Origin: CBFHWY01 sp965659675
GTDB taxonomy: Bacteria; Bacteroidota; Bacteroidia; Flavobacteriales_G; Salibacteraceae
Direction of reading: 5' to 3'
DNA length: 24,043 nt
NCBI GenBank assembly: GCA_965659675.1
Contig: CBFHWY010000040.1
Coordinates: 1-24,043 of the forward strand
The notes below the pieces were generated by a model that did not search any database, had not been told where the DNA came from, and saw only the letters and a list, made by a program, of their open reading frames with translations. Made by a program: the position numbers and the translations under genes. This document shows, piece after piece, positions 9,001 to 14,580 of this stretch. Every line of letters begins with the position of its first letter. Within the stretch, counting starts at the first letter, position 1.

Positions 9001-11639
9001 GCAACCAGATCATGATGTGCTGTGTCCAGCTCCATCGCCATGACCTTTCGCAGTTCTTGCTGATCAAGTTCTCTTTTCCAAAAGCTTACTTCATCTATAG
9101 AACCTCTAAACCATTTGGTACTATTTCCCATAGATCCAAGCACCGTGTTCGAGCTTCCTGTTTGATTAAAGGTACCTGTTATTGCCTGAGTTGTTATCAG
9201 GTCTCCATTTTTGTAAATATTTACAGCGCTTGCGGCTTTTGCAGTTATGGTCCAATGCTCCCATTCTCCCGTCACATTGCCACTTGAGAACATCACATTT
9301 TGGTAACCAGCTGAGGTACTCAATCGAAATTGACCATCTGATGCGCCGTCGTATTTAAACCCAAAAACGAAATGGTAGGGAGTTCCTGTCCATCTTCCCA
9401 TTACAACTCGATTCGGAGCCAGGTCATCTCTTCTCAACCAGAAAGAAATCGACATTTCTCCTCCGCTGAAATAGAAATCAGAATCACTTTGGATTCTTAA
9501 CTCATCATTGATTCCATCTAAGGTTACAGAATTACCCAGGCCTGCGTAGGGACGAGGATCATCAAAGACAAAGCTAAAACTGGTATCTAAGCTCTTAGCG
9601 CAGCTCAATCGCGAACCCCAAAATCCATATATAACTGCATCCCTTGCTTGAAATCTGAACTCCAGGGTATCGCCATTGCCATTCAAGGTATCCGTCAGTG
9701 CTACTCCTGTTGCGGTATCCTGCAATACATACACCGCTCCTACCTGGGATCCAATGATCTGAACAACCGCTGAATCCGTTAAGCCAGTCAGCGTGTCTGT
9801 CACATTGCGCAAGCCAATTGGGTCTGGAGAGCTAAAATCTCTAATGATGGAATTGACCTGGAAGGTGTCACTGTAGACACTTTCATTTATGTTGTTGTAC
9901 CAGCGGACGTAATAGACACCTTCTTCTGTAATGGGAAGCGCTGCGGTGTTAGAGGAAGGAATTGCAACACTATCCTTAAACCATTGATAAAGGTTCAGAT
10001 TAACTCCAGTACAGGTATAGCCTACCACTTCATCCGTGTAGAGCGAATCTCCTCCACCAAAACAAGATTCAGACTGAGCCGTAATACTGATCCTACTTCC
10101 ATTTACGGGTGTACCGACGACGATCGCTCCGAAAGCAGCTGATGATGATGCTGAAACTCGATTTTGCGGATTCGAAAGGCAACTAAATTGAAGTGAACCA
10201 CCAGTCGTGAAATAGTATATGCCTGCTTGCGACGGGGCTGTAAAGCTTCTGTTTATCGAACCATTGCAATTGCAGTAGCCACCAAAGCTTCTTTCACAAA
10301 TTCCGTAGTAGCCTCTGATTCCCCAATACATTTGAACAATGCAACCTGGACAATAACCACCATCTTGAGAAGTGTTGTAATTAAAAGTAATGGTCACGTT
10401 TTGACCCGGGTTAACAAATGCAACATTTCCCTGACTGGCAATATCCACATTAGTAAATGTGAAACGTCTGCTTGCATAATTTCTAATATACGTTGTGGGA
10501 AAGCTCGGAGTATCACATGCTTGCTCGAAGTACTCGTATGACCCGATATCTTTTGTCCCTGATTTAGGAACTGAACGCTGGTCTTCATCTGGGGCACCAC
10601 TATCTGTTCCAGCATCGACCAAAGAACTCGTATCACTTAAGGCATATAGCAGCGTTTGGCTACCATAGTAACCCAAGGTATCTATTCCAAGGCCGCCTGC
10701 AGAATTGGAGTTTCCCGTACCTGCCGTGGACATACTCGCATCTGTTGCCACGGTGTAGCTTCTTGTGATATTGACAGACCCACCACTCTGCGTGTAAGTG
10801 TCATAGTTTCCAGATGTGCCATCTCCAATTAAGGTATTCAGGAGGGTTAGGTTCATCGTAGACCCGATCGCCGCAATAAAGATGGAATTTCCGTTGTTGG
10901 TTGATGTTCCCGTTATATCATTATCGCGGAAGGTGCAATTGATGAATTTCTGTGTATTGGTTCCAGAAAAAGAATAAGAAGAAAAGGCACCTCCACCGTG
11001 ATTGATCTGAGAAGCACCACAAGTGTTACCACTAAAGGTCACATTCGTGAATTCGGCGGTTTTTCCGCCGGAAGGATGCCAGCCAACTGCTCCCCCGTTT
11101 CGGGTATGCGTATTGTCAACAAAAGAGCTGCGTTTTACATAAAGGTTACCCGTAGCATCAATTGCTCCTCCAGTATTGCTAGTTCCAGCGGCTCTGTTTT
11201 CAATGAACAAACAATCATTGACGTACAGATCCCCACCAACTGCGCGCACTCCAGCACCATTTCCTGCAGTAATGTGACCATTCCGAATAGTGAGATCATT
11301 TAAGGTAACCGTTACGGCAGAGCTAATATCAAATACTCTGAAACCAGCTACGCCCGCAGAATCATCAGCCTCTATCACAGTTAACCTTGCTCCAACTCCT
11401 TGAATCAATAACGCAGAAGTAATGCTAGGCAATGCTGAATTTAGGGTGATCGTTCCCTGATTGAAGAAAGTGATGGTATCTAATCCTGCTCCATTGCTAT
11501 TTGCATTGTTGATTGCATTGCGCAAATTGGCTTCGGAGGCGTTGATTATACCAAATGTGGCCGCATCCGCCCTTTTATAAAAGAGCAACATTATACTACT
11601 TACCAGTAATAGTTTACTGATTTTTAGGGCTTTCGACAT
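1..11639 (-). CDS. Giant modular secreted adhesin-like protein (LamG, cadherin-like, SprB repeats), C-terminus beyond window
   Basis: One frame stays open from the ATG at 11639 to the left edge, at least 3,879 residues; in-frame tryptophan codons checked along its length show no frameshift. Residues 1-26 form a signal peptide (basic start, hydrophobic core, cleavage likely after ADA). Then come: beta-helix-like region (28-375), cysteine-rich module with a CPGC motif (376-506), Ig-like domain (510-585), four LamG-like domains near 700-908, 1013-1216, 1320-1525 and 1631-1835, each followed by a cadherin-like domain, a fifth cadherin-like domain (1935-2031), two SprB repeats (2035-2190), an Ig-like domain, 15 tandem beta modules (2268-3445), an Ig-like domain, four SprB repeats (3510-3805) and the start of an FN3-like region. 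Such Bacteroidota proteins are usually exported by type IX secretion and act in adhesion or surface structure; the sorting domain would lie outside the window. Ligand and exact role are unknown. Confidence 0.93.
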   Translation of the reverse strand, partial: MSKALKISKLLLVSSIMLLFYKRADAATFGIINASEANLRNAINNANSNGAGLDTITFFNQGTITLNSALPSITSALLIQGVGARLTVIEADDSAGVAGFRVFDISSAVTVTLNDLTIRNGHITAGNGAGVRAVGGDLYVNDCLFIENRAAGTSNTGGAIDATGNLYVKRSSFVDNTHTRNGGAVGWHPSGGKTAEFTNVTFSGNTCGASQINHGGGAFSSYSFSGTNTQKFINCTFRDNDITGTSTNNGNSIFIAAIGSTMNLTLLNTLIGDGTSGNYDTYTQSGGSVNITRSYTVATDASMSTAGTGNSNSAGGLGIDTLGYYGSQTLLYALSDTSSLVDAGTDSGAPDEDQRSVPKSGTKDIGSYEYFEQACDTPSFPTTYIRNYASRRFTFTNVDIASQGNVAFVNPGQNVTITFNYNTSQDGGYCPGCIVQMYWGIRGYYGICERSFGGYCNCNGSINRSFTAPSQAGIYYFTTGGSLQFSCLSNPQNRVSASSSAAFGAIVVGTPVNGSRISITAQSESCFGGGDSLYTDEVVGYTCTGVNLNLYQWFKDSVAIPSSNTAALPITEEGVYYVRWYNNINESVYSDTFQVNSIIRDFSSPDPIGLRNVTDTLTGLTDSAVVQIIGSQVGAVYVLQDTATGVALTDTLNGNGDTLEFRFQARDAVIYGFWGSRLSCAKSLDTSFSFVFDDPRPYAGLGNSVTLDGINDELRIQSDSDFYFSGGEMSISFWLRRDDLAPNRVVMGRWTGTPYHFVFGFKYDGASDGQFRLSTSAGYQNVMFSSGNVTGEWEHWTITAKAASAVNIYKNGDLITTQAITGTFNQTGSSNTVLGSMGNSTKWFRGSIDEVSFWKRELDQQELRKVMAMELDTAHHDLVAYYPMNHVAGTDTAIDISGNAHHAGVVNANLVAIWTHADDTFSFRSSELLNENDTIVKLAGFDEEGDSLVYELISGNENGAFDLLDNGYLSLNKKHLFDHEFDSSLTLTYRVSDQIFYDTASIKLELEDQNDAPSAGFDKALEFDGIDDYIDLTGNTAVDLTDSLTFEAWIYAENTTGRIFHNGGNNLLPGWSIFFFGSNLRVEMRNGSVVQADHNWTPYLNEWHHLAVNWNRTEGLLRIYVDGDLQVTRAFSVNIGNYAGEPALGGQSNGSNLFDGKMDELRIWDAFRPIEQISEDMFTQVDPSSEGLAAYFNFDADGIGYDASDNRNHGVPNGFASSSQILSIDTIEWSVSESIATGLKVAKGGGFDVDENDSVSFSLIDPNSQFQIDPSSGIIITSQALDYETDSVHYLTYTVSDNDSLTDSATIKLNVVNEQEQVVAAFGEGFDFNGSGYISLPDTARYFNAITVEAWIKPRAKSNINTILACKASGGAAGWGFYSNTWLSGDRRLILETSNGSVSTTDPVIALNEWQHVAFTISGGTAVKLYRNGQEVASGNLTAQLTNSGLRRVGAFNDNSYNAVGTFDEVRIWDVARTASEIATNYRSRIDTSEANLRAYYDFNQFDTDFTLKDRSSNGFDGSLNFLTGNEWTSQGGDTIPYNVSEALAVGDTAGFAFAYDPDSSNLNFIFIGGDTSYFNIAASTGLITISAGAQLDYEGGDTILHVTYEVTEDGDLTKDTATVRFKVTDANDAPILSFGNALDFDGLNDYVSLGNSINLANKSYTISFFSKLDQPLNGARSNAWLGQGSIGTYAGLHFIYENAAQIKQGFYNDDLIEPITLDDQWHHFTFTYDVSSNERKTYVDGELLGVDIAGGDYVGTGIFYLGTEAWTTNYHDGLFDEFKIYDTTFTESMVKADIGRSLFGTEPGLVAYHRFNEGAGTNLNDEAGVHNGTFFNNPNPWVERDTIEYLISENRPANDTVASLPGYDPDEGDTLSYVAIAGDTSKFELSTTGLLSYSGVFNYETDSIYQITAVVEDLEGLTDSADVLIRIKDVNEAPFFNSIPDTLIACAGSESDSSTLSLLDYDIQDDLINLNLTAISSDTSLIKNDSINISKGPDSLVYLTAITQAVTNSDTIEISLVASDHEGATDTVIIPIVIRAGMLINADTIASPLCARDSNAYVVIEVQFGTSPFSYSWSNGSTNDTLLNVAAGSYAVSVTDLFGCTDSNTFSVADPASLLAGIVSTTDPSCFDYDDGFAVATAIGGLSPYSYIWSDSSSQTSDTAIGLPDGTYTVTVTDQYSCRDTATAILVEPSQVPATFNMSSDSICSGDQTTLTANAGAGYTYRWKRNAAFIGNLTGQIVSVDLGGVYSVEVTDTNNCFNLSSRDTLIINNLPAVSLSPLPNSCDQPGDSLQLNSGLPSGGTYASSTVGAVVGSNFYPAIAGVGAHDISYSFTDANGCSSADTISVEVKAKPVASLTMSTSFCMGDTAVLLNGGSANNGGTGNYFGTGIGNSYFDPNAAGAGSHTINYAFTDTNSCKDTASLAITVNSKPALSHSSIADLCIDAGPLSLSGATATPTGGTGSYSGNGVFGSNFYPDSVGVGQHFVLYTYTDPNSCTDSISRSIRVNALPQVAMLSDTFCAIPGSSFGLNLGSPTGGSYSGSGISLGTNFSPGSVGAGQYSIDYTYIDNNGCSNSDSAELVVNALPVVGFSSAYAAVCASEDTVDISSGTPAVGGTGTYTGGGVIGSDLITALSGTGSTSITYTFTDINGCIDSASQSIQVNALPIVSLPALGTFCEDTGLIALSSGTPVGGTYSGAGVIGSNFDPTNGNTGSNLITYSYTDLNGCTDSASNNIVINALPSVSLYIAVSTTCENDTSLNLSGGSPAFGTYSGSGVSGGNFDPSAAGPGTHVITYSFTDNNGCTDFAVDSLIVNSKPTISLSSFNDICENADPLTLTQGGAVGSGTEIYSGPGVSSGVFNPSSVGIGLHTITYSFSDVNTGCTSADSGAIRVRAKPLVSLNMPDLYCVNAGPQVLNAGSPGNGIYSGPGVFGDTLRPLFSGTGLKTFKYEFTNSYGCTDSATDLVTIQALPRIAPTTVNPLCEYEDPINLRPDSVFTQGSYFYSGTGVFNDTIFDPSVAQIGLNTVRYSFRDTNQCRRDTLFTIQVNATPSVSFSNLPAVCENNNPFILFQGISQGTGGKGWYSGPGVLSDSSTFEADSAGAGIHTISYYYLDRNNCIDSTSQTIQVDTVPVPVFTSSIPDFCAGNSPYPLTEGSPVPGSPGERSFYSGVGVLNGIFYPQYVTPGNTYDITYSFTDANGCSGDTVAKVAVNSLPQLSAGFIPTRCDNEGIDTLNFANIQSAGISKTYYTGVGIDTTDSLSFDPALAGQGNHLITFHLTDTNGCSASTQSYVTVYASSQVFLADFSPICEQASAITLTGGVPLGGSYSGNGVTNGRFNPAVADTGSHNIRYTYTNVFGCQDSAIKTIRVNPSPSLSLNLPNSFCERSTPYDLNAGIPAGGNYSGLGVFNNKFYPSITSRGNFTINYSFTDTNSCSARVSQTVQVVGNPNVTSTPDTLICNGSRVRLRASGGVTYRWSTGSNSNSILVKPDQNKTYRVTVTDANGCFDDRDIKVLVSPEIILSTTTKDAECGKPSGSGSVQASGGVSPFGFVWSNGSIGDVQTNLRAGLYQVTVTDANRCDAITTVAISDAGGASIVLDSLRSPTCSNTNDGYIQVSVNGGASPTNLEWSNGASSNAISGLAPGNYLLSVRDGENCLSFESFQLEEPEDIAIELSSQDANCGNTDGWAKAEVLAVSPVSYQWSNSSALDSIGGLSFGIYKLTVQDGNSCVDSAEVIISEVGGPQIVFDTLNNTSCGDNAGKISLSLTDTSNSYLWSTGDTSAGISDLAPGDYYVTVSNVAGCNSLGAAQVFSIKPELPSICMLSVDTATNRIQMLFDSDTSQAILSYTAFREDVSGTNLFQSGSAPGGSNIIVDTSLGTISAPW
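225..1112 (-). repeat. Four C-terminal SprB-type repeats in the giant protein
   Basis: Four consecutive units of about 70-77 residues with the SprB pattern: a cysteine near the start (AEC, PTC, ANC, TSC), a W-S-N/T-G turn, an L-x-x-G-x-Y-x-V-x-V-x-D/N run and a closing G/N-x-C. Two more SprB-type units lie near 5070-5535. SprB repeats are named after the gliding adhesin SprB of Flavobacterium johnsoniae, but they also occur in many non-motility surface proteins, so their presence does not prove gliding. Confidence 0.75.
1305..4835 (-). repeat. Fifteen tandem 75-83-residue cysteine-paired beta modules within the giant protein
   Basis: Protein-level tandem repeat, one module about every 225-250 bp. 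Each has the same plan: a short strand such as LPSVSL, a first cysteine about 8-10 residues in, a GGxYSGxGV strand, an NFDP-like strand, G-x-H-x-ITYSFTDxNGC with the second cysteine, and a final I-x-V-NALP-like strand. Every module I read has exactly one early cysteine and one in the NGC/NSC position, consistent with one disulfide per module in an exported protein. I recognise the layout from large Bacteroidota surface proteins but cannot give a firm family name. DNA identity between modules is low. Confidence 0.8.
5835..9547 (-). repeat. Four alternating LamG-like / cadherin-like domain pairs within the giant protein
   Basis: Protein-level repeat. Each LamG-like (concanavalin A-like lectin) unit opens with a pattern like ALEFDGIDDYIDL, has a central WHH or WEHW core and a YVDG/YKNG strand, and closes with a DEV/DEL-R-W/Y motif followed by a YYPM/YFNF-type segment. 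The cadherin-like units carry the [YF]E-D-S/L-Y-V/I-D pattern. Three of the four linkers end in the calcium-type motif: DQNDAP at 8601-8618, DANDAP near 6748-6765 and DVNEAP near 5835-5852. The second linker (near 7681-7713) reads NVVNEQEQVV and has lost it. The units are diverged at DNA level, so this is an old expansion rather than a recent slippage product. Confidence 0.8.
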
Positions 11640-11664
11640 GAAGTAATTTCCACCTAGTTGAAGT

Positions 11665-11672
11665 CAAAGTTA
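11665..11672 (-). promoter_or_regulatory. Candidate -7 promoter element of the giant surface-protein gene
   Basis: On the minus strand TAACTTTG matches the Bacteroidota -7 consensus TAnnTTTG and sits 25 bases before the ATG at 11639. A second match, TATTTTTG, lies just upstream at 11681-11674. A TTTTG lies 14 bases upstream of the first element, closer than the usual spacing for a -33 TTG, so only the -7 half is convincing. It falls in the 91-bp gap after the Nudix gene, so the giant gene may have its own promoter although it runs in the same direction. Confidence 0.4.
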
Positions 11673-11730
11673 TCAAAAATACCTGTCAAAATACTCCTTT
11701 TCGATAAGCTGCGATTTTTAAAATCTCAGG

Positions 11731-12345
11731 TTATTGTTTCGCTAAATAATCCTCTAGCAGATCGAATAACGGCGATAGACTTGCATAAGACCTATTTCGG
11801 TATTTGAGAAGCTTCTTTCGACTTACCCATTTGACCTCTTCTATGCCCTCGTTTTCTTGCGGGATCAATGGTCCTTCGTAGTCCGTTTTCATGATATACC
11901 AATAGGTCACCTTTAGCGATGGAACTCTTCCTCTAAAAAAGATGTGATAGGTGGTTTTTAATTTCTGAACTATTTTAAGACCACTTACACCTGTTTCTTC
12001 TTCAACTTCTCGTTTTGCGCCTTTCTTTTTGGTCTCCCCACTTTCGAGCTTACCCTTTGGCAAATCCCATTTTCCTTTTCGATAGATGAAAAGGACCTGA
12101 TCTTTCTTGTTCAGAACGACTCCACCACCGGCTTCTACACGAACAAAATATTGTCGGAACCACCTCAGCAAAAGTTCCCTGTCCTGGTTGATAAACACGA
12201 GTCGCTTAGAGCGCTTGCTTTTATTCGCTTTTATGATGAAATCGAACAGGTTCTCATCACCCTTAATACGTATGGTTTTCTGCCCTAAAACCTCTTCTGG
12301 CTTGGCCAAAACGATGAGCACCTTGTTAAAGAAAACTTTATACAT
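11731..12345 (-). CDS. Nudix hydrolase
   Basis: A 204-residue Nudix-superfamily protein that hydrolyses a nucleoside diphosphate linked to another moiety; the substrate is not predictable here. A perfect Nudix box GX5EX7REVXEEXGV spans residues 98-120 and supplies the metal-binding glutamates. The roughly 65-residue N-terminal extension (starting MYKVFFNKVL) before the Nudix fold resembles the flavobacterial Nudix proteins I recall next to pyrE. The ATG at 12345 is the natural start, because a TAnnTTTG element lies only 7 bases upstream. It is divergent from pyrE across a very short gap, and 91 bp separate its stop from the start of the giant gene. The C-terminal half is rich in lysine and arginine. 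Confidence 0.88.
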   Translation of the reverse strand: MYKVFFNKVLIVLAKPEEVLGQKTIRIKGDENLFDFIIKANKSKRSKRLVFINQDRELLLRWFRQYFVRVEAGGGVVLNKKDQVLFIYRKGKWDLPKGKLESGETKKKGAKREVEEETGVSGLKIVQKLKTTYHIFFRGRVPSLKVTYWYIMKTDYEGPLIPQENEGIEEVKWVSRKKLLKYRNRSYASLSPLFDLLEDYLAKQ

Positions 12346-12348
12346 TTG
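12341..12348 (+). promoter_or_regulatory. Candidate -7 element for pyrE
   Basis: TACATTTG matches TAnnTTTG on the plus strand and overlaps the first codons of the divergent Nudix gene. Transcription would begin near 12354, downstream of the TTG at 12346, which argues for the TTG at 12367 as the pyrE start. A TTG lies 15 bases upstream (12323-12325), shorter than the usual -33/-7 spacing. Confidence 0.4.
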
Positions 12349-12352
12349 GTCA

Positions 12353-12360
12353 CAAACATA
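12353..12360 (-). promoter_or_regulatory. Candidate -7 element for the Nudix gene
   Basis: Read on the minus strand, TATGTTTG matches TAnnTTTG and ends 7 bases before the Nudix ATG at 12345. Transcription would begin at or just before the start codon, giving a leaderless or nearly leaderless message. I see no good -33 TTTG at normal spacing. Confidence 0.45.
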
Positions 12361-12366
12361 AGGGCT

Positions 12367-13017
12367 TTGATCGTAGGAAAAAACATTGATTCAGCTTTGA
12401 GAGTAGCAGAGTTTCTTCTGCAGATCAAAGCCGTAAAACTGAACACCAGAGATCCCTATACCTGGGCTTCTGGAATTAAGTCGCCAATCTACTGTGATAA
12501 TCGTCGAATTCTTTCCTATCCGAGAATAAGAACATTCGTGCGCCAGGAAATGGTCCGGTGCATTGATGATAGCTTTGGAAAACCCGATGTTGTGGCGGGA
12601 GTTGCAACCGGAGGAATTGCCATGGGTGTGATTGTTGCACAGGAACTCGGACTCCCATTTGTCTATGTAAGACCCAAACCAAAAGAACACGGTTTGACAA
12701 ACCAAATAGAAGGAGTTGTTGAAAGCGGTCAGTCTGTGATCGTCATCGAAGACCTTGTAAGCTCTGGGAAAAGCAGCCTCGGAGCGGTTGAAGCACTCAG
12801 GGATGGGGGTTGCATGGTGAAAGGCATGCTCTCTATTATGACCTACAACCTTCCCATTGCTGAAGATAATTTCCGAGATCATAAATGTCAGCTGGTAAGT
12901 CTTACTGACTATGAAGTTCTCATTAAAAAAGCCCTAGAAACGGGCTACATTAACGAATCAGATGTGGAGATCCTTGAAAACTGGAAGGCCTCTCCAAAAG
13001 ACTGGAATCCTGCATAG
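12367..13017 (+). CDS. pyrE: Orotate phosphoribosyltransferase
   Basis: Transfers a ribose phosphate from PRPP to orotate to give orotidine monophosphate, the fifth step of de novo pyrimidine synthesis, in the cytoplasm. The PRPP loop VIVIEDLVSSGKSS is intact (residues about 124-137), as are the substrate-binding stretch VRPKPKEHG and the N-terminal TWASGIKSPIYCDNR block. No ATG is available. The frame is open from a TTG at 12346, but TTG at 12367 gives MIVGKNIDSALRVAEF, which aligns with the usual flavobacterial N-terminus and lies downstream of the candidate promoter; it yields 216 residues. The start remains uncertain. The SRPBCC gene begins 3 bases after its stop, so the two are probably co-transcribed. 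Confidence 0.93.
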   Translation: MIVGKNIDSALRVAEFLLQIKAVKLNTRDPYTWASGIKSPIYCDNRRILSYPRIRTFVRQEMVRCIDDSFGKPDVVAGVATGGIAMGVIVAQELGLPFVYVRPKPKEHGLTNQIEGVVESGQSVIVIEDLVSSGKSSLGAVEALRDGGCMVKGMLSIMTYNLPIAEDNFRDHKCQLVSLTDYEVLIKKALETGYINESDVEILENWKASPKDWNPA

Positions 13018-13020
13018 CTT

Positions 13021-13428
13021 ATGCTGAAAATTGAAAAAAGTGTGACGATCAGTGGCTCTGATCAAGAAAACTTATTTGCCTGGGTAAATGATCTGCGAAA
13101 CTGGGAAAAACTCATGCCGTCTGATCGTATCGAAAACTGGAGCGCTGACGAAAATTCATGTGAGCTTAACCTGAAAGGCCTTGCGCACTTGAAATTGCAA
13201 AAAACGGATAGTGAAACTCATAGCGTGAAGGTGATCAATCCAGACGAGAAGCCCTTTTCTATCAGTATAGCTGTGCACATAGAAGAGGCCCAGGATGGAC
13301 TGAACAAGGTGCGGCTGAATTTTGAGGGTCAAATGAATGCATTCATCAAAGCAATGGCAGAAACGCCGCTGAATAATTTCATTGAGGGCATCGGAACGAA
13401 CTTCAAGCAGATCATAGAAGGAAACTGA
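13021..13428 (+). CDS. SRPBCC (START/Bet v1-like) family protein
   Basis: A 135-residue soluble protein of the SRPBCC ligand-binding fold. It opens with the I-E-K-S-V-T-I...E-N-L-F-A-W-V-N-D-L pattern, has a central LNLKGLAHLKLQ strand pair, and ends with an amphipathic helix (NNFIEGIGTNFKQI) typical of the fold. The usual length is about 130-145 residues, so it appears complete. Flavobacterial genomes often carry such a gene between pyrE and birA. The ligand and function are unknown. It follows pyrE by 3 bases, and its last 17 bases overlap the convergent birA end. Confidence 0.8.
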   Translation: MLKIEKSVTISGSDQENLFAWVNDLRNWEKLMPSDRIENWSADENSCELNLKGLAHLKLQKTDSETHSVKVINPDEKPFSISIAVHIEEAQDGLNKVRLNFEGQMNAFIKAMAETPLNNFIEGIGTNFKQIIEGN

Positions 13429-14134
13429 CTTCGCCGCTACAAAAGCGTTTTTTCTTTCCATCGATGCTCACCAGCATGCAGCCATTCCTGTCGATATCTA
13501 TGATTTTCCCTTGAAATTCTTCTTCCTCATGACGGAATGAAATGGACTCTTGATATCCGTAGAGCTTGTGAAGGTATTCTTGCTTGAGATCTTCTCCTTT
13601 TTTGAGCTTATCGTAATAAGCTTCAATGCCATTTCTTAGTCCTGGAAGAACAGCACTTAATTCAAGCTTTCGACCCGATTCTAGCGCAATTGAAGTGATA
13701 CCACTCTCCATAAAAGTGATCTGATTCACATTGATGCCGATTCCCACCACGGAGTACTCCAGAATCTCCCCCTGAATCGCGCTCTCAATAAGTATCCCAC
13801 AAAGCTTTTGTTGATCAACTAGTATATCATTTGGCCACTTTATGAGCGCTTTACCTGGGATCTGATCCTGAATAAATGAGCGAACTGCCAAACAAATCGC
13901 AATGTTCAGTTGGTATTGGTCATCCAAACTCAAAAAGTCAGGTTTGAGATATAAACTGCCGTAAAAATTCAGATCCGCTTCGCCAATCCATTGTTTCGAG
14001 CGCTGACCTCGGCCCCTGCTTTGATGTGAACATGTTACCCATAAGCCCTCTTCTACTTTTTCTTCCTTGATCAGATTGAGAAGAAAGTTGTTTGTAGAAT
14101 CTAATGACTTGAAATGTAGATGTATATGATTCAC
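13412..14134 (-). CDS. birA: Biotin--[acetyl-CoA-carboxylase] ligase, catalytic form without DNA-binding domain
   Basis: Attaches biotin, via biotinyl-AMP, to the carrier lysine of biotin-dependent carboxylases in the cytoplasm. Recognisable motifs are the biotin/ATP loop SRGRGQRSKQW (residues 39-49), KWPNDI (99-104), KLCGILIE (110-117) and GIGINVN (131-137). There is no N-terminal helix-turn-helix, so at 240 residues it is the monofunctional type and not the biotin repressor. The start is GTG at 14134: an in-frame TAA lies three codons upstream and no ATG exists before the conserved LDSTN block. Its stop codon lies inside the end of the SRPBCC gene (17-bp tail-to-tail overlap), and it is divergent from rsfS across 55 bp. 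Confidence 0.92.
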   Translation of the reverse strand: MNHIHLHFKSLDSTNNFLLNLIKEEKVEEGLWVTCSHQSRGRGQRSKQWIGEADLNFYGSLYLKPDFLSLDDQYQLNIAICLAVRSFIQDQIPGKALIKWPNDILVDQQKLCGILIESAIQGEILEYSVVGIGINVNQITFMESGITSIALESGRKLELSAVLPGLRNGIEAYYDKLKKGEDLKQEYLHKLYGYQESISFRHEEEEFQGKIIDIDRNGCMLVSIDGKKKRFCSGEVSFLL

Positions 14135-14167
14135 TTGAGCTTATCTCGTTTGAGGGCTTAAAATCCC

Positions 14168-14175
14168 TAATTTCG
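14168..14175 (+). promoter_or_regulatory. Possible promoter element upstream of rsfS
   Basis: TAATTTCG differs by one base from TAnnTTTG and lies 14 bases before the rsfS ATG. A TTTG at 14149-14152 is 15 bases upstream, slightly short for the -33 box. It is the best candidate in the 55-bp gap that must hold the start signals for rsfS and the operon behind it, but the match is imperfect. Confidence 0.25.
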
Positions 14176-14189
14176 CAGTCATTTTATTT

Positions 14190-14567
14190 ATGGCAAAAAA
14201 AGAAACGCAAGTATCTTCTGACAGACTCAAAGATGTCATTATCCAGGGAATTCAGGAAAAAAAAGGAGAAAACATCACAGTACTCGATCTCAAAAATGTT
14301 GAGAATGCAGTAGCTGATTATTTTGTCATTTGTCAGGGGAATTCAGATACCCAGGTCAGATCTATCGCAGATTCGGTGCAGGACGAAACCGTTAAAAACA
14401 TAAAAGAAAAACCTTTCAGTGTTGAAGGTGTTCAAAATGCAGAGTGGGTCTTAATCGACTACTTTAATGTGGTCGTTCATATTTTCCTCCGAGATCTTAG
14501 AGATTTCTATGCACTAGAGGAGCTTTGGGGAGATGCGAAGACCGAAAATATTGATAGTACACATTAG
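14190..14567 (+). CDS. rsfS: Ribosomal silencing factor RsfS
   Basis: RsfS (YbeB/Iojap family) binds ribosomal protein uL14 on the large subunit and blocks joining with the small subunit when nutrients are scarce. The 125-residue protein has the family core: an N-terminal helical stretch, DLKNVENAVADYFVICQG (about 33-50) with the following NSDTQVRSIAD, and the C-terminal block EWVLIDYFNVVVHIF then RDFYALEELWGDA (about 90-117). The length is typical. It is the first gene of a plus-strand run; ftsH starts 13 bases after its stop, as in the flavobacterial genomes I recall, suggesting co-transcription. Confidence 0.93.
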   Translation: MAKKETQVSSDRLKDVIIQGIQEKKGENITVLDLKNVENAVADYFVICQGNSDTQVRSIADSVQDETVKNIKEKPFSVEGVQNAEWVLIDYFNVVVHIFLRDLRDFYALEELWGDAKTENIDSTH

Positions 14568-14580
14568 TACATAGAAGAAC

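Noticed and set aside
1..11639. Several short open frames of 60-130 codons on both strands inside the giant gene.
   Set aside because: All overlap a continuous, domain-rich frame and have low-complexity or basic composition with no recognisable motif.
1..11639. Gliding motility adhesin SprB itself.
   Set aside because: SprB-type repeats are a minority of the protein and no gliding genes are in the window; the LamG/cadherin architecture differs from SprB.
11713..11725. AT-rich palindrome GATTTTTAAAATC after the Nudix stop as a terminator.
   Set aside because: The loop is one to three bases, the stem is A/T only and no T-run follows; it is too weak to call.
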